Assembly: GCA_023145595.1 (NCBI GenBank)
Contig: JAGLDM010000003.1
Coordinates: forward strand, 1-9,035
Origin: Flavobacteriaceae bacterium
GTDB taxonomy: Bacteria > Bacteroidota > Bacteroidia > Flavobacteriales > Flavobacteriaceae
Direction: 5' to 3'
Length of the DNA: 9,035 bases
Part shown: positions 1 to 6,076 of the stretch, in pieces
Layout of the letters: every line of letters starts with the position of its first letter
Position numbering within the stretch: position 1 is the stretch's first letter
Program-made: the position numbers and the translations under genes
The notes under the pieces: generated by a model
The model's database searches: none
Told to the model about the DNA's origin: nothing
The model's input: the letters and a program-made list of their open reading frames with translations, nothing else

Positions 1-258
1 CGTTCCATCTCCATTATAATACATAGCCCCAATATAGCATTGGGCTTCTGCATCTCCTTGTTCAGCAGCTTTTTTCCACCAATAAAAGGCTTGTTTTATA
101 TCTGTTAGCGTTCCTTTTCCTTTAGAATACATAGTCCCAAGATTGTATTGGGCATCAGCATCTCCTTGTTCAGCAGCTTTTTTTGTTTCGGTAAAAGACT
201 GTCCAAATGAGTTAATTACTAAAAAAAACATGGTGAGTGTGCTTAAATATTTTTTCAT
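1..258 (-). CDS. Sel1-like repeat protein, exported (3' end beyond window)
   Basis: I translated this by hand from the ATG at 258-256; the frame stays open for 86 codons to the left edge, so only the N-terminal part is present. Residues 1 to about 20 (MKKYLSTLTMFFLVINSFGQ) look like a Bacteroidota Sec signal peptide, so the protein is probably periplasmic or outer-membrane associated. From about residue 28 it shows Sel1-type (SLR) alpha-helical repeats of 36 residues: AAEQGDADAQYNLGTMY, then KGKGTLTDIKQAFYWWKK, then AAEQGDAEAQCYIGAMY, with the usual G-A-Y positions. SLR proteins are protein-protein scaffolds; no enzymatic role can be read. It lies 65 bases behind the catalase gene on the same strand, so it may be read from the same transcript. 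I see no convincing promoter or Shine-Dalgarno in the gap. Confidence 0.85.
   Translation of the reverse strand, partial: MKKYLSTLTMFFLVINSFGQSFTETKKAAEQGDADAQYNLGTMYSKGKGTLTDIKQAFYWWKKAAEQGDAEAQCYIGAMYYNGDGT
39..183 (-). repeat. 108-bp tandem repeat encoding the Sel1 units
   Basis: Two copies of a 36-codon unit lie in the Sel1 gene at an exact 108-base offset. Bases 50-75 and 158-183 are identical over 26 positions, and ATTGGGC recurs at 39-45 and 147-153. The near-identity at DNA level, not only protein level, suggests recent duplication or gene conversion. More copies may lie beyond the left edge. Confidence 0.75.
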
Positions 259-323
259 AAAACAAAGATTTTAAATAATGTGATAAAATGTTTACTGTCT
301 TTCAGATAAATAGTTGTCAATAG

Positions 324-1805
324 TTACAATTTCAGATACTCATCAATATTTACATTTAACCCTTTGGCAATTCCTACACCCAATTTAGGGCTTACCCTAA
401 ACCAATGGCATAATTGGCGATTGATAATTTCATCTTTCTTTTCTCCTTCAATTCCACTCATTGCACCAATAATATTGCTAATTGTATTTTGTTGTTGCTC
501 GTCTGTCATAACCTCTTCAAATAATCCTTTAGGTTGAGAATAATGGTCGTCATCATTTAGGTTTCTGTCAAAGTACCCAACCTCATTACTATCTAATTTA
601 TACGAAGGACTTTTATGTTTATCGTCTATATAATTGCCATCAAAACTATTAGGGAAATGATTTTGAGAACTTCCTCCATTACCGTCAAAACGCATTGCGC
701 CATCTCTATGATAATTATTGGTGTCATAAGGGCATTTGTTTACGGGTAACGCATTGTAATTTGTTCCAATTCTATAGCGTTGAGCATCTGGATATGCAAA
801 AATCCGTCCTTGTAGCATTTTATCTGGCGAAAAACCGATTCCATCCACTAGATTTGAAGGTGAAAACGCTGCTTGCTCTACATCTTGAAAATAATTTTCT
901 GGAATTTCATTCAATTCCATTTCTCCAACATCCATTAATGGAAAATCTGAATGTGGCCAAGTTTTAGTCAAATCAAATGGGTTAAAATGAACAGATTTTG
1001 CTTCTGCTAAAGTCATTATTTGAATTTTTAAAGCCCATTTAGGGAAATCTTCATTTTCAATAGCATTTACTAAATCTCTTTGAGAATAATCTGGGTCGGT
1101 GCCTTTTAATTCTGTTGCTTGAGCATCAGTAAAAGTTTTATTTCCTTGTTTTGTTTTGTAATGAAATTTCACGTAAAAACGTTCATTATCCTTATTTACC
1201 ATAGAAAAAGCATGACTTCCATAGCCATTCATATGTCTGTATCCATCAGGCGTTCCTCTATCTGACATTAAGATTAAAACTTGATGTAAACTTTCAGGGT
1301 TTAGTGACCAATAATCCCAAACCGCAGTTGCATCTTTACAATTGGTTTTTGGATTTCTTTTTTGAGTATGAATAAAATCAGGAAACTTTTTAGCATCTTT
1401 AATAAAGAAAACAGGAGTGTTGTTTCCAACAATATCCCAGTTGCCTTCTTCTGTGTAGAATTTTACAGCAAAACCCCTTGGGTCTCTTTCGGTATCTGCC
1501 GAACCTTTTTCTCCTCCAACGGTAGAGAAACGAACAAATAATTTTGTCTCTTTTCCTATTTCGGAAAATAGATTTGCTCTGCTATATTTTGAAATGTCGT
1601 GCGTAACTGTAAACTTACCATAAGCACCCGTTCCCTTAGCGTGTACAATTCTTTCAGGAATTCTTTCTCTATTAAACTGTGCTAATTTTTCTTGTAGGAA
1701 AAAATCTTGTAATAATGCAGGACCTCTTTCTCCTGCTGTTTGGGTGTCTTCATAATGATTTACAGGACAACCTGTACTTGTGGTAATTTTTTTACTTTTT
1801 GACAT
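324..1805 (-). CDS. katA: Heme catalase, clade 3 (small subunit)
   Basis: Breaks down hydrogen peroxide to water and oxygen; probably a cytoplasmic homotetramer with heme b and bound NADPH, as is known for this family. At 493 residues it has the usual length of small-subunit catalases and lacks the C-terminal flavodoxin-like domain of the large ones. Visible active-site parts are distal His55 in the RIPERIVHAKGTGAYG signature, distal Asn128 in DIVGNNTPVFF, and the proximal heme-ligand Tyr338 in RIFAYPDAQRYRIG, with Arg334 also in place. The N-terminus (TTSTGCPV) is typical and the start at 1805 gives a full-length protein. No signal peptide is seen. It is transcribed leftwards, away from the pspC/channel pair, with a Sel1-repeat gene following. 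Peroxide-responsive control is expected, but no clear OxyR or PerR site could be recognised. Confidence 0.97.
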   Translation of the reverse strand: MSKSKKITTSTGCPVNHYEDTQTAGERGPALLQDFFLQEKLAQFNRERIPERIVHAKGTGAYGKFTVTHDISKYSRANLFSEIGKETKLFVRFSTVGGEKGSADTERDPRGFAVKFYTEEGNWDIVGNNTPVFFIKDAKKFPDFIHTQKRNPKTNCKDATAVWDYWSLNPESLHQVLILMSDRGTPDGYRHMNGYGSHAFSMVNKDNERFYVKFHYKTKQGNKTFTDAQATELKGTDPDYSQRDLVNAIENEDFPKWALKIQIMTLAEAKSVHFNPFDLTKTWPHSDFPLMDVGEMELNEIPENYFQDVEQAAFSPSNLVDGIGFSPDKMLQGRIFAYPDAQRYRIGTNYNALPVNKCPYDTNNYHRDGAMRFDGNGGSSQNHFPNSFDGNYIDDKHKSPSYKLDSNEVGYFDRNLNDDDHYSQPKGLFEEVMTDEQQQNTISNIIGAMSGIEGEKKDEIINRQLCHWFRVSPKLGVGIAKGLNVNIDEYLKL

Positions 1806-1821
1806 AGTTTTATTTTTTAGT

Positions 1822-1847
1822 TAAAGGTATAACAAAATAATCATCAA
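1822..1847 (-). promoter_or_regulatory. Possible katA promoter
   Basis: On the minus strand the complement of 1822-1829 reads TACCTTTA, close to the Bacteroidota -7 consensus TAnnTTTG, and the complement of 1845-1847 reads TTG as a possible -33 element. The spacer is only 15 bases, shorter than usual, and the final G of the -7 is missing. It would give a 5' leader of roughly 10-15 bases. This is the best site seen upstream of katA, but it is weak. Confidence 0.3.
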
Positions 1848-1862
1848 TTAAGGTGATAGTTA

Positions 1863-1893
1863 TTGCATAAGTATAGACCTTACCCTATGCTTG
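1863..1893 (+). promoter_or_regulatory. Promoter-like site for candidate small RNA
   Basis: TTG at 1863-1865 is followed after 20 bases by TATGCTTG at 1886-1893, matching the Bacteroidota -33/-7 pattern (TTG...TAnnTTTG) except for C in place of the first T of TTTG. Transcription would start near 1898. A dyad GCATA (1865-1869) / TATGC (1886-1890) lies within it and could be an operator. No coding region follows for over 300 bases, so the site would serve a non-coding transcript. Confidence 0.4.
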
Positions 1894-1897
1894 TGAA

Positions 1898-1993
1898 TTA
1901 AATGTAACTAACTAATATAGAGTTAGTTTCAGTGCTATAACAAATTCAGCACAGGTTGACTTTATCGTTTGATAAACGAAGTTACTGTTTTTT
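1898..1993 (+). ncRNA. Candidate small RNA with three hairpins
   Basis: A transcript from the promoter-like site at 1863-1893 would run about 95 nt and fold into three successive stem-loops. Stem 1 pairs AACTAACT (1906-1913) with AGTTAGTT (1921-1928), 8 perfect pairs and a 7-base loop. Stem 2 pairs GTGCT (1932-1936) with AGCAC (1948-1952). Stem 3 (1952-1987) is long, with the inner pairing TCGTTT/AAACGA, and runs straight into six T. Promoter, compact structure and terminator at the right distances are what a small RNA gene shows. I do not recognise it as a known family: it lacks the large central bubble of 6S RNA, and no riboswitch core is evident. It lies between katA and the membrane-stress/potassium-channel pair, so a role in oxidative or envelope stress is possible but speculative. 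No open frame of note is inside it. Confidence 0.35.
1952..1993 (+). terminator. Probable intrinsic terminator of the candidate small RNA
   Basis: CAG (1952-1954) pairs with CTG (1985-1987), TGACT (1957-1961) with AGTTA (1980-1984, one G-U), and TCGTTT (1965-1970) with AAACGA (1974-1979), closing on a GAT loop. That makes about 14 pairs with two small bulges on the 5' side. Six T follow directly at 1988-1993. It points rightwards, although no plus-strand gene lies upstream of it in this window. Confidence 0.5.
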
Positions 1994-2188
1994 AATCAAA
2001 AATAAAGAGGTTGGTTTTTAAAAGTTTCGTAATAAAAACGATTTTCTTTTATAAGGTGTAAGAATATCACTTTCAATAAATAATGGTCTGGTGCTTTGGA
2101 GTAAGGTCGTTCTTATACTTTTACGAGATAAACTAAAAATCATCTAAAAAATGAAAATTCACTGGAGGTAAGAATAAATCCGTTAAAA
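1994..2188. other. AT-rich intergenic stretch, nothing convincing
   Basis: This is the rest of the 434-base gap between katA and pspC. It contains a second weak promoter-like arrangement (TTTG at 2095-2098, 17 bases, TACTTTTA at 2116-2123). It also has a six-codon mini-frame (2151-2171) that follows an A-run but has no other support. I see no further gene, tRNA or strong hairpin. Confidence 0.5.
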
Positions 2189-2219
2189 TTGAAAATCAAA
2201 TTTTAAAAATACTATCTTG
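2189..2219 (+). promoter_or_regulatory. Possible promoter of pspC and channel genes
   Basis: TTG at 2189-2191 and TATCTTG at 2213-2219 are separated by 21 bases. The -7 element is one T short of TAnnTTTG. It would give a leader of about 15-20 bases before the TTG start at 2240. Placement is sensible but the match is imperfect. Confidence 0.35.
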
Positions 2220-2239
2220 CCATTAAATATATATAGCAG

Positions 2240-2467
2240 TTGAAATTCATTAATTCTATCCGGCATTTTTTTGAGAAATATGGTTTTGACGTGTCTTCTC
2301 GTTTTTCCGATAGATTGGGTATAAGCGCAACAAATATCAGATTGTTTTTTATTTATATTTCGTTCGTAACGGCAGGTTTGTCTTTTGGGATATACTTAAC
2401 TCTTGCTTTTTTATTAAGGTTAAAGGATATGGTTTATACAAAACGAAGTTCTGTTTTTGATTTGTAA
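2240..2467 (+). CDS. Small PspC-domain membrane protein
   Basis: A 75-residue protein that is almost entirely a PspC domain. The N-terminal amphipathic stretch INSIRHFFEKYGFDVSSRFSDRLGI is followed by a hydrophobic segment (about residues 33-60), and the tail ends in KRSSVFDL, as flavobacterial members do from memory. PspC proteins sit in the inner membrane and, in enterobacteria, link envelope stress to PspA; no PspA or PspB partner is visible here, so the stress role is inferred. The start must be TTG at 2240: a TAG lies two codons upstream in frame, and the first internal ATG falls at residue 64, after the domain. It is followed after 3 bases by the potassium channel gene, which implies co-transcription and probably coupled translation. 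Confidence 0.85.
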   Translation: MKFINSIRHFFEKYGFDVSSRFSDRLGISATNIRLFFIYISFVTAGLSFGIYLTLAFLLRLKDMVYTKRSSVFDL

Positions 2468-2470
2468 TTT

Positions 2471-3466
2471 ATGAAAATTAAGAAGAAAATATATGTAGCG
2501 GTATTACTACTATTGATAGTTTTAACAATAGGTGTTTCTGGTTATATGCTGATTTCTAAAGATTCATTTGTAGATGCGCTATATATGACCGTAATTACGG
2601 TTTCTACGGTTGGATTTGGATTGATTCATCCATTAACTGTGCCAGAAAAACTGTTTACAATATTTTTAATTTTTTTAAGCGTATTTCTTTACGGTTATGT
2701 GCTTAAAGTGATTTCTGAAAATATAACAATAGGTAATTTTTTTGAAGAATTAAAATTGAAGAAAATGCAAAAGAAAATTAATGCACTAAAACAGCATACC
2801 ATCGTATGCGGTTATGGTAGGAATGGGCAGCAAGCCGTTTCTAAATTAAAAAAATTCAATAAAGATTGTGTTATTGTAGAAAGGCATGAAGAGGCGTTGA
2901 ACCAATTGGATAGCGAGGATAAAAATTATATTATAGGAAATGCAATAGACGATGATGTTTTAATTGCGTCCGGTATAAAATCCGCGAGTAATTTAATAGT
3001 TGCATTGCCTTCAGATGCAGATAATTTGTTTATCGTTTTATCTGCAAGACAAATGAATAAAAGCATGACGATCATTAGTCGCGCTTCTGATGAATCATCG
3101 TATAAAAAATTAAAAATTGCAGGAGCTAATAATGTGATAATGCCAGATAAATTAGGAGGAGATCACATGGCAGCATTGGTGGTAACTCCAGATATAATTG
3201 AGTTTGTAGATATGCTTTCTGTCGGTGGGGAATGCTCTTCAAACTTGAAAGAAATCATTGTAGATGATTTGTCAAGGGAGTATATGAATAAATCAATTTT
3301 AGATTTAGACTTGCGTAAACAAACGGGCTGCTCGGTAATTGGATTTAAAACTCCCGAACATGAATATATTGTAAATCCAGATTCTACAACACAATTGGTA
3401 AAAGGGTCTACTTTAATTCTACTGGGAAGACCTGAACAGGTTGAAAAGTTACAATCACTTTTTTAA
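2471..3466 (+). CDS. Potassium channel with RCK/TrkA NAD-binding domain
   Basis: A 331-residue two-transmembrane potassium channel subunit with a cytoplasmic regulator. TM1 is about residues 7-28, the pore helix and selectivity filter about 33-52 with TVGFG at 46-50, and TM2 about 60-83. A basic linker (LKLKKMQKK) leads to a TrkA-N/RCK Rossmann domain (about 108-240) with the dinucleotide-binding motif GYGRNG (114-119) and the acidic residue E137 ending the second strand (VIVERHE). A TrkA-C domain fills about 255-331. Such proteins (MthK, Kch type) form tetrameric channels gated by nucleotides or cations. The residue after the filter, usually Asp or Glu (GYGD), is Leu here (GFGLIHP). It shares a probable transcript with pspC. 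A fused regulator and pore argues for a stand-alone channel rather than a Trk/Ktr accessory subunit. Confidence 0.92.
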   Translation: MKIKKKIYVAVLLLLIVLTIGVSGYMLISKDSFVDALYMTVITVSTVGFGLIHPLTVPEKLFTIFLIFLSVFLYGYVLKVISENITIGNFFEELKLKKMQKKINALKQHTIVCGYGRNGQQAVSKLKKFNKDCVIVERHEEALNQLDSEDKNYIIGNAIDDDVLIASGIKSASNLIVALPSDADNLFIVLSARQMNKSMTIISRASDESSYKKLKIAGANNVIMPDKLGGDHMAALVVTPDIIEFVDMLSVGGECSSNLKEIIVDDLSREYMNKSILDLDLRKQTGCSVIGFKTPEHEYIVNPDSTTQLVKGSTLILLGRPEQVEKLQSLF

Positions 3467-3481
3467 GATTATTTCAAAAAA

Positions 3482-3506
3482 AATAAAATCGACCTTGTAT
3501 TTTATT
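3482..3506. other. AT-only inverted repeat between channel and symporter genes
   Basis: AATAAAAT (3482-3489) and ATTTTATT (3499-3506) form a perfect 8-base inverted repeat around a 9-base loop in the 81-base gap. The stem has no G-C pair and no T-tract of its own, so it would be at most a weak terminator. I see no convincing promoter for the next gene in the gap. Confidence 0.25.
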
Positions 3507-3547
3507 GCAAGTGTTAATACACAACTAAAACGTACCATAATACGATT

Positions 3548-5155
3548 ATGAATAAAAAATTTCTTTCACTCCTGTTTTTGGCTGTACCATTTCTAGCATT
3601 TGCACAAGAAACTTCTATTGACGAAATTATAGAAGCTAAATTTGGACCTTTTGCAACTTTAGTTAGCAGTTTTGTTTTTTATCCAATAACTATTGCGGGC
3701 AAGGATGTGCCAATTGTACTCATTGTTCTATTATTGGGAGCTTTGTTTTTTACGCTATATTTTAAGTTTGCCAATATAGCTTTGCTTAAAGTGGCAATTA
3801 GAGCAACAAGGGGAAAGTATGATGATGTAGATCATCATAGTGTAGATATTGCTGCGGGCGATTCAACGCCTGGAGGTGATGTTTTTGAAAGTCCTCAATC
3901 AGAAGGGGTTATAGGAGAAGTTACACACTTTCAAGCCTTAACAGCTGCGCTGTCTGCTACTGTAGGATTAGGGAATATTGCAGGTGTTGCTGTGGCAATT
4001 GCTATTGGAGGGCCTGGAGCGACACTTTGGATGATTTTAGCGGGTTTTTTAGGAATGTCGACAAAATTGGTGGAAGCGACTTTAGGTGTTAAGTATAGGG
4101 AAGTAGGTGAAGATGGTAAAATTTATGGAGGTCCTATGTATTATTTAAAAAAGGGATTGAAAGAAAAGAATCTTGGAGGTTTAGGGAAAGTGCTAGCTTT
4201 TATGTTTGCCATTTTTGTTGTAGGAGGGTCATTTGGAGGTGGAAATATGTTTCAGTCCAATCAAGCAGCAGCACAACTTAAATTACTGTTTGGAGTAGAT
4301 TCGGGCTTTGTATTTGGACTTATAATGGCTGTTTTGGTAGCTGTAGTAATAATAGGGGGTATAAAAAGAATAGGACGTGTTACCGAAAAAATAGTGCCAT
4401 TTATGGGGATTATGTATGTGGGAGCGGCCTTGATAATTATTTTTATGAATATTTCTGTTATCCCAACAGCAATAGGGCAAATATGGTTAGGTGTATTTGA
4501 AGATAATTCGTTATTAGGAGGGGTTGTTGGAGTTATGATCGTTGGTTTTCAACGAGCTGCATTTTCTAATGAGGCAGGAGTTGGATCAGCTTCTATTGCT
4601 CATGCGGCTGTAAAAACTAGATTCCCTGCAAGTGAGGGTATTGTAGCGTCTATAGGACCGTTTGTAGATACTGTAGTTATATGTACTATGACAGCGCTAG
4701 TTATTATTATTACGAATATAAAAAGCAACCTGTTTAATTATGCTAATCTAGATGGGAGCAATGTAATTATGAATGGAACTGGAGAGCGATTGGGAGGAGT
4801 TGATTTAACCTCTGTCGCTTTTGATTCTGTGATTCCTAACTTTTCAATTTTACTAACGATAGCAGTTATATTATTTGCTTTTTCAACAATGCTTTCTTGG
4901 TCATATTATGGTATTCAAGGGTGGAAATACCTATTTGGAAAAGGTAAAGCGGCTGATTTGGTTTATAAATTATTGTTTTTGTTTTTTGTGGTAGTTGGGG
5001 CATCTTCTAGTTTAAATTCTGTGATAGATTTTTCTGATGCTATGATTTTTGCCATGGTCTTTCCGAATGTTATAGGTTTGTTATTGTTGGCTCCTAAAGT
5101 ACAGGTCGAGTTAGATAGGTATTTAACAGCAATAGGATATAAAAAAAGTAAATAA
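3548..5155 (+). CDS. Sodium:alanine/glycine symporter, AGCS family
   Basis: An inner-membrane carrier that takes up alanine or glycine with sodium, or with protons in some family members. It has 535 residues and about ten or more hydrophobic segments. Family motifs are ATVGLGNIAGVA (137-148), GMSTKLVEATLGVKYRE (169-185), YGGPMYYL (193-200) and the strongly conserved FSNEAGVGSASIAHAA (339-354). The first 20 residues (MNKKFLSLLFLAVPFLAFAQ) read as a Sec signal peptide with an AFA-Q cleavage site, and a polar insert (about 88-125, rich in Asp, Gly and His) precedes the first motif. Both are additions to the usual roughly 450-residue core. It is followed after 14 bases by the helix-hairpin-helix gene, so the two are probably in one operon. 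The substrate is inferred from the family only. Confidence 0.95.
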   Translation: MNKKFLSLLFLAVPFLAFAQETSIDEIIEAKFGPFATLVSSFVFYPITIAGKDVPIVLIVLLLGALFFTLYFKFANIALLKVAIRATRGKYDDVDHHSVDIAAGDSTPGGDVFESPQSEGVIGEVTHFQALTAALSATVGLGNIAGVAVAIAIGGPGATLWMILAGFLGMSTKLVEATLGVKYREVGEDGKIYGGPMYYLKKGLKEKNLGGLGKVLAFMFAIFVVGGSFGGGNMFQSNQAAAQLKLLFGVDSGFVFGLIMAVLVAVVIIGGIKRIGRVTEKIVPFMGIMYVGAALIIIFMNISVIPTAIGQIWLGVFEDNSLLGGVVGVMIVGFQRAAFSNEAGVGSASIAHAAVKTRFPASEGIVASIGPFVDTVVICTMTALVIIITNIKSNLFNYANLDGSNVIMNGTGERLGGVDLTSVAFDSVIPNFSILLTIAVILFAFSTMLSWSYYGIQGWKYLFGKGKAADLVYKLLFLFFVVVGASSSLNSVIDFSDAMIFAMVFPNVIGLLLLAPKVQVELDRYLTAIGYKKSK

Positions 5156-5169
5156 AAACACAATAAATA

Positions 5170-6057
5170 ATGAAACTTTTTAAATCTCATTTTTGGTATG
5201 ACAAGCGTCAACGAAATGGGATTTTCTTTTTGTTGCTTCTCATTGTTGGATTTCAATACATCTATTTTTATTATGATTTTTCATCAAATGAAATTCTAGA
5301 AGAAGACAATAAGGCTGAATTGACTTTTTTTCAAAATAAGTTAGATTCACTACGTTTGGCTAAAATAGAGGGTAGAAAGCCAAAGATATATCCATTCAAT
5401 CCGAGTTTTATAACGGATTATAAGGGGGCTAAATTGGGGATGTCTAATAAGGAAATAGATCGTTTGTTGGCTTATAGAAGTAAAGGGAATTATATAAACT
5501 CTATAGAGCATTTTCAAAGGGTCACTAAAGTTTCTGATAGTTTATTGGCAGTAATCTCACCTTATTTTAAATTTCCAGATTGGCTTGTTGAAAAGAAGGA
5601 ATCAAAAGGCGCTAAAAGAAAGAATATAAATACTACACAGGCAAAGTCTTTAATAGCGATTCAAGATTTAAATACCGCAACTGCAAATGAATTGATGAAG
5701 ATTAAAGGAATTGGGCCAGCACTTTCAGAGCGAATAGTAAAATATAGAAGTTCTATTCAGGGATTTACCGTCGAAGACCAAATTCAAGAAGTTTATGGAT
5801 TAAACCCAGAAATAATTGACTTAATTTTAGAGCGATTTAAAATTTTGACAACACCAATTATAGAGAAATTAAATGTGAATACGGCAACGTTTAAAGAGGT
5901 TTTGCATTTGCCCTATATAGATTATGAACTCACAAAGAAGATATTTCAGTATAGAGATGAAATAGCCGAATTTCAATCAATTGAGGAATTGAAAAATATA
6001 GAAGGATTCCCCATGGATAAGTTTGATAGAATCACCGTATATTTGACAGCTAAATAG
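5170..6057 (+). CDS. Membrane-anchored helix-hairpin-helix (ComEA-like) protein
   Basis: A 295-residue protein with one transmembrane segment (about 18-36) after a basic start (KSHFWYDKRQRNG). By the positive-inside rule this puts the bulk in the periplasm. Three helix-hairpin-helix units follow. A degenerate one lies at about 77-135 (FNPSF...DRLLAYRS), a classical one at about 166-225 (LNTATANELMKIKGIGPALSERIVKYR, hairpin G180-I-G182), and a third at about 234-293 (VNTATFKEVLHLPYIDYEL) that lacks the GIG turn. The arrangement resembles ComEA, the periplasmic receptor that binds incoming DNA in natural transformation, but is longer than most ComEA proteins. DNA binding is likely; a role in competence is inference, because no comEC or pilus genes are in view. 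It lies 14 bases after the symporter and 19 before the acyl-CoA dehydrogenase. Confidence 0.85.
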   Translation: MKLFKSHFWYDKRQRNGIFFLLLLIVGFQYIYFYYDFSSNEILEEDNKAELTFFQNKLDSLRLAKIEGRKPKIYPFNPSFITDYKGAKLGMSNKEIDRLLAYRSKGNYINSIEHFQRVTKVSDSLLAVISPYFKFPDWLVEKKESKGAKRKNINTTQAKSLIAIQDLNTATANELMKIKGIGPALSERIVKYRSSIQGFTVEDQIQEVYGLNPEIIDLILERFKILTTPIIEKLNVNTATFKEVLHLPYIDYELTKKIFQYRDEIAEFQSIEELKNIEGFPMDKFDRITVYLTAK

Positions 6058-6076
6058 AACTAGATTAAAATTATTT

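Noticed and set aside
263..270. Promoter -7 (complement AATCTTTG) just upstream of the Sel1 gene
   Set aside because: The first base differs from TAnnTTTG, there is no TTG at the -33 distance, and the start would fall almost on the ATG.
695..967. 90-codon plus-strand open frame opposite katA
   Set aside because: Lies wholly antisense to a well-conserved catalase and has no recognisable domain; a shadow frame.
1856..1888. OxyR-like ATAG/CTAT spacing upstream of katA
   Set aside because: ATAG at 1856 and 1873 and CTAT at 1885 do not fit the ATAG-N7-CTAT-N7 register; spacings are off by one or more and one half is ATAA.
1906..1979. CRISPR-like array from the closely spaced inverted repeats beside katA
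   Set aside because: The repeats differ from one another in sequence and length, there are no regular spacers, and no cas gene is in the window.
2151..2171. Six-codon frame (MKIHWR) before pspC as a leader peptide
   Set aside because: Too short, no attenuator hairpin or codon pattern follows it, and such frames arise by chance in AT-rich gaps.
4283..4480. 65-codon minus-strand frame within the symporter gene
   Set aside because: Antisense to conserved transmembrane segments, with a low-complexity Tyr/His/Asn product; a shadow.
4963..5256. 97-codon minus-strand frame across the symporter end and HHH start
   Set aside because: Overlaps two real genes in antisense, and its Lys/Asn-rich product reflects AT-rich reverse complement.
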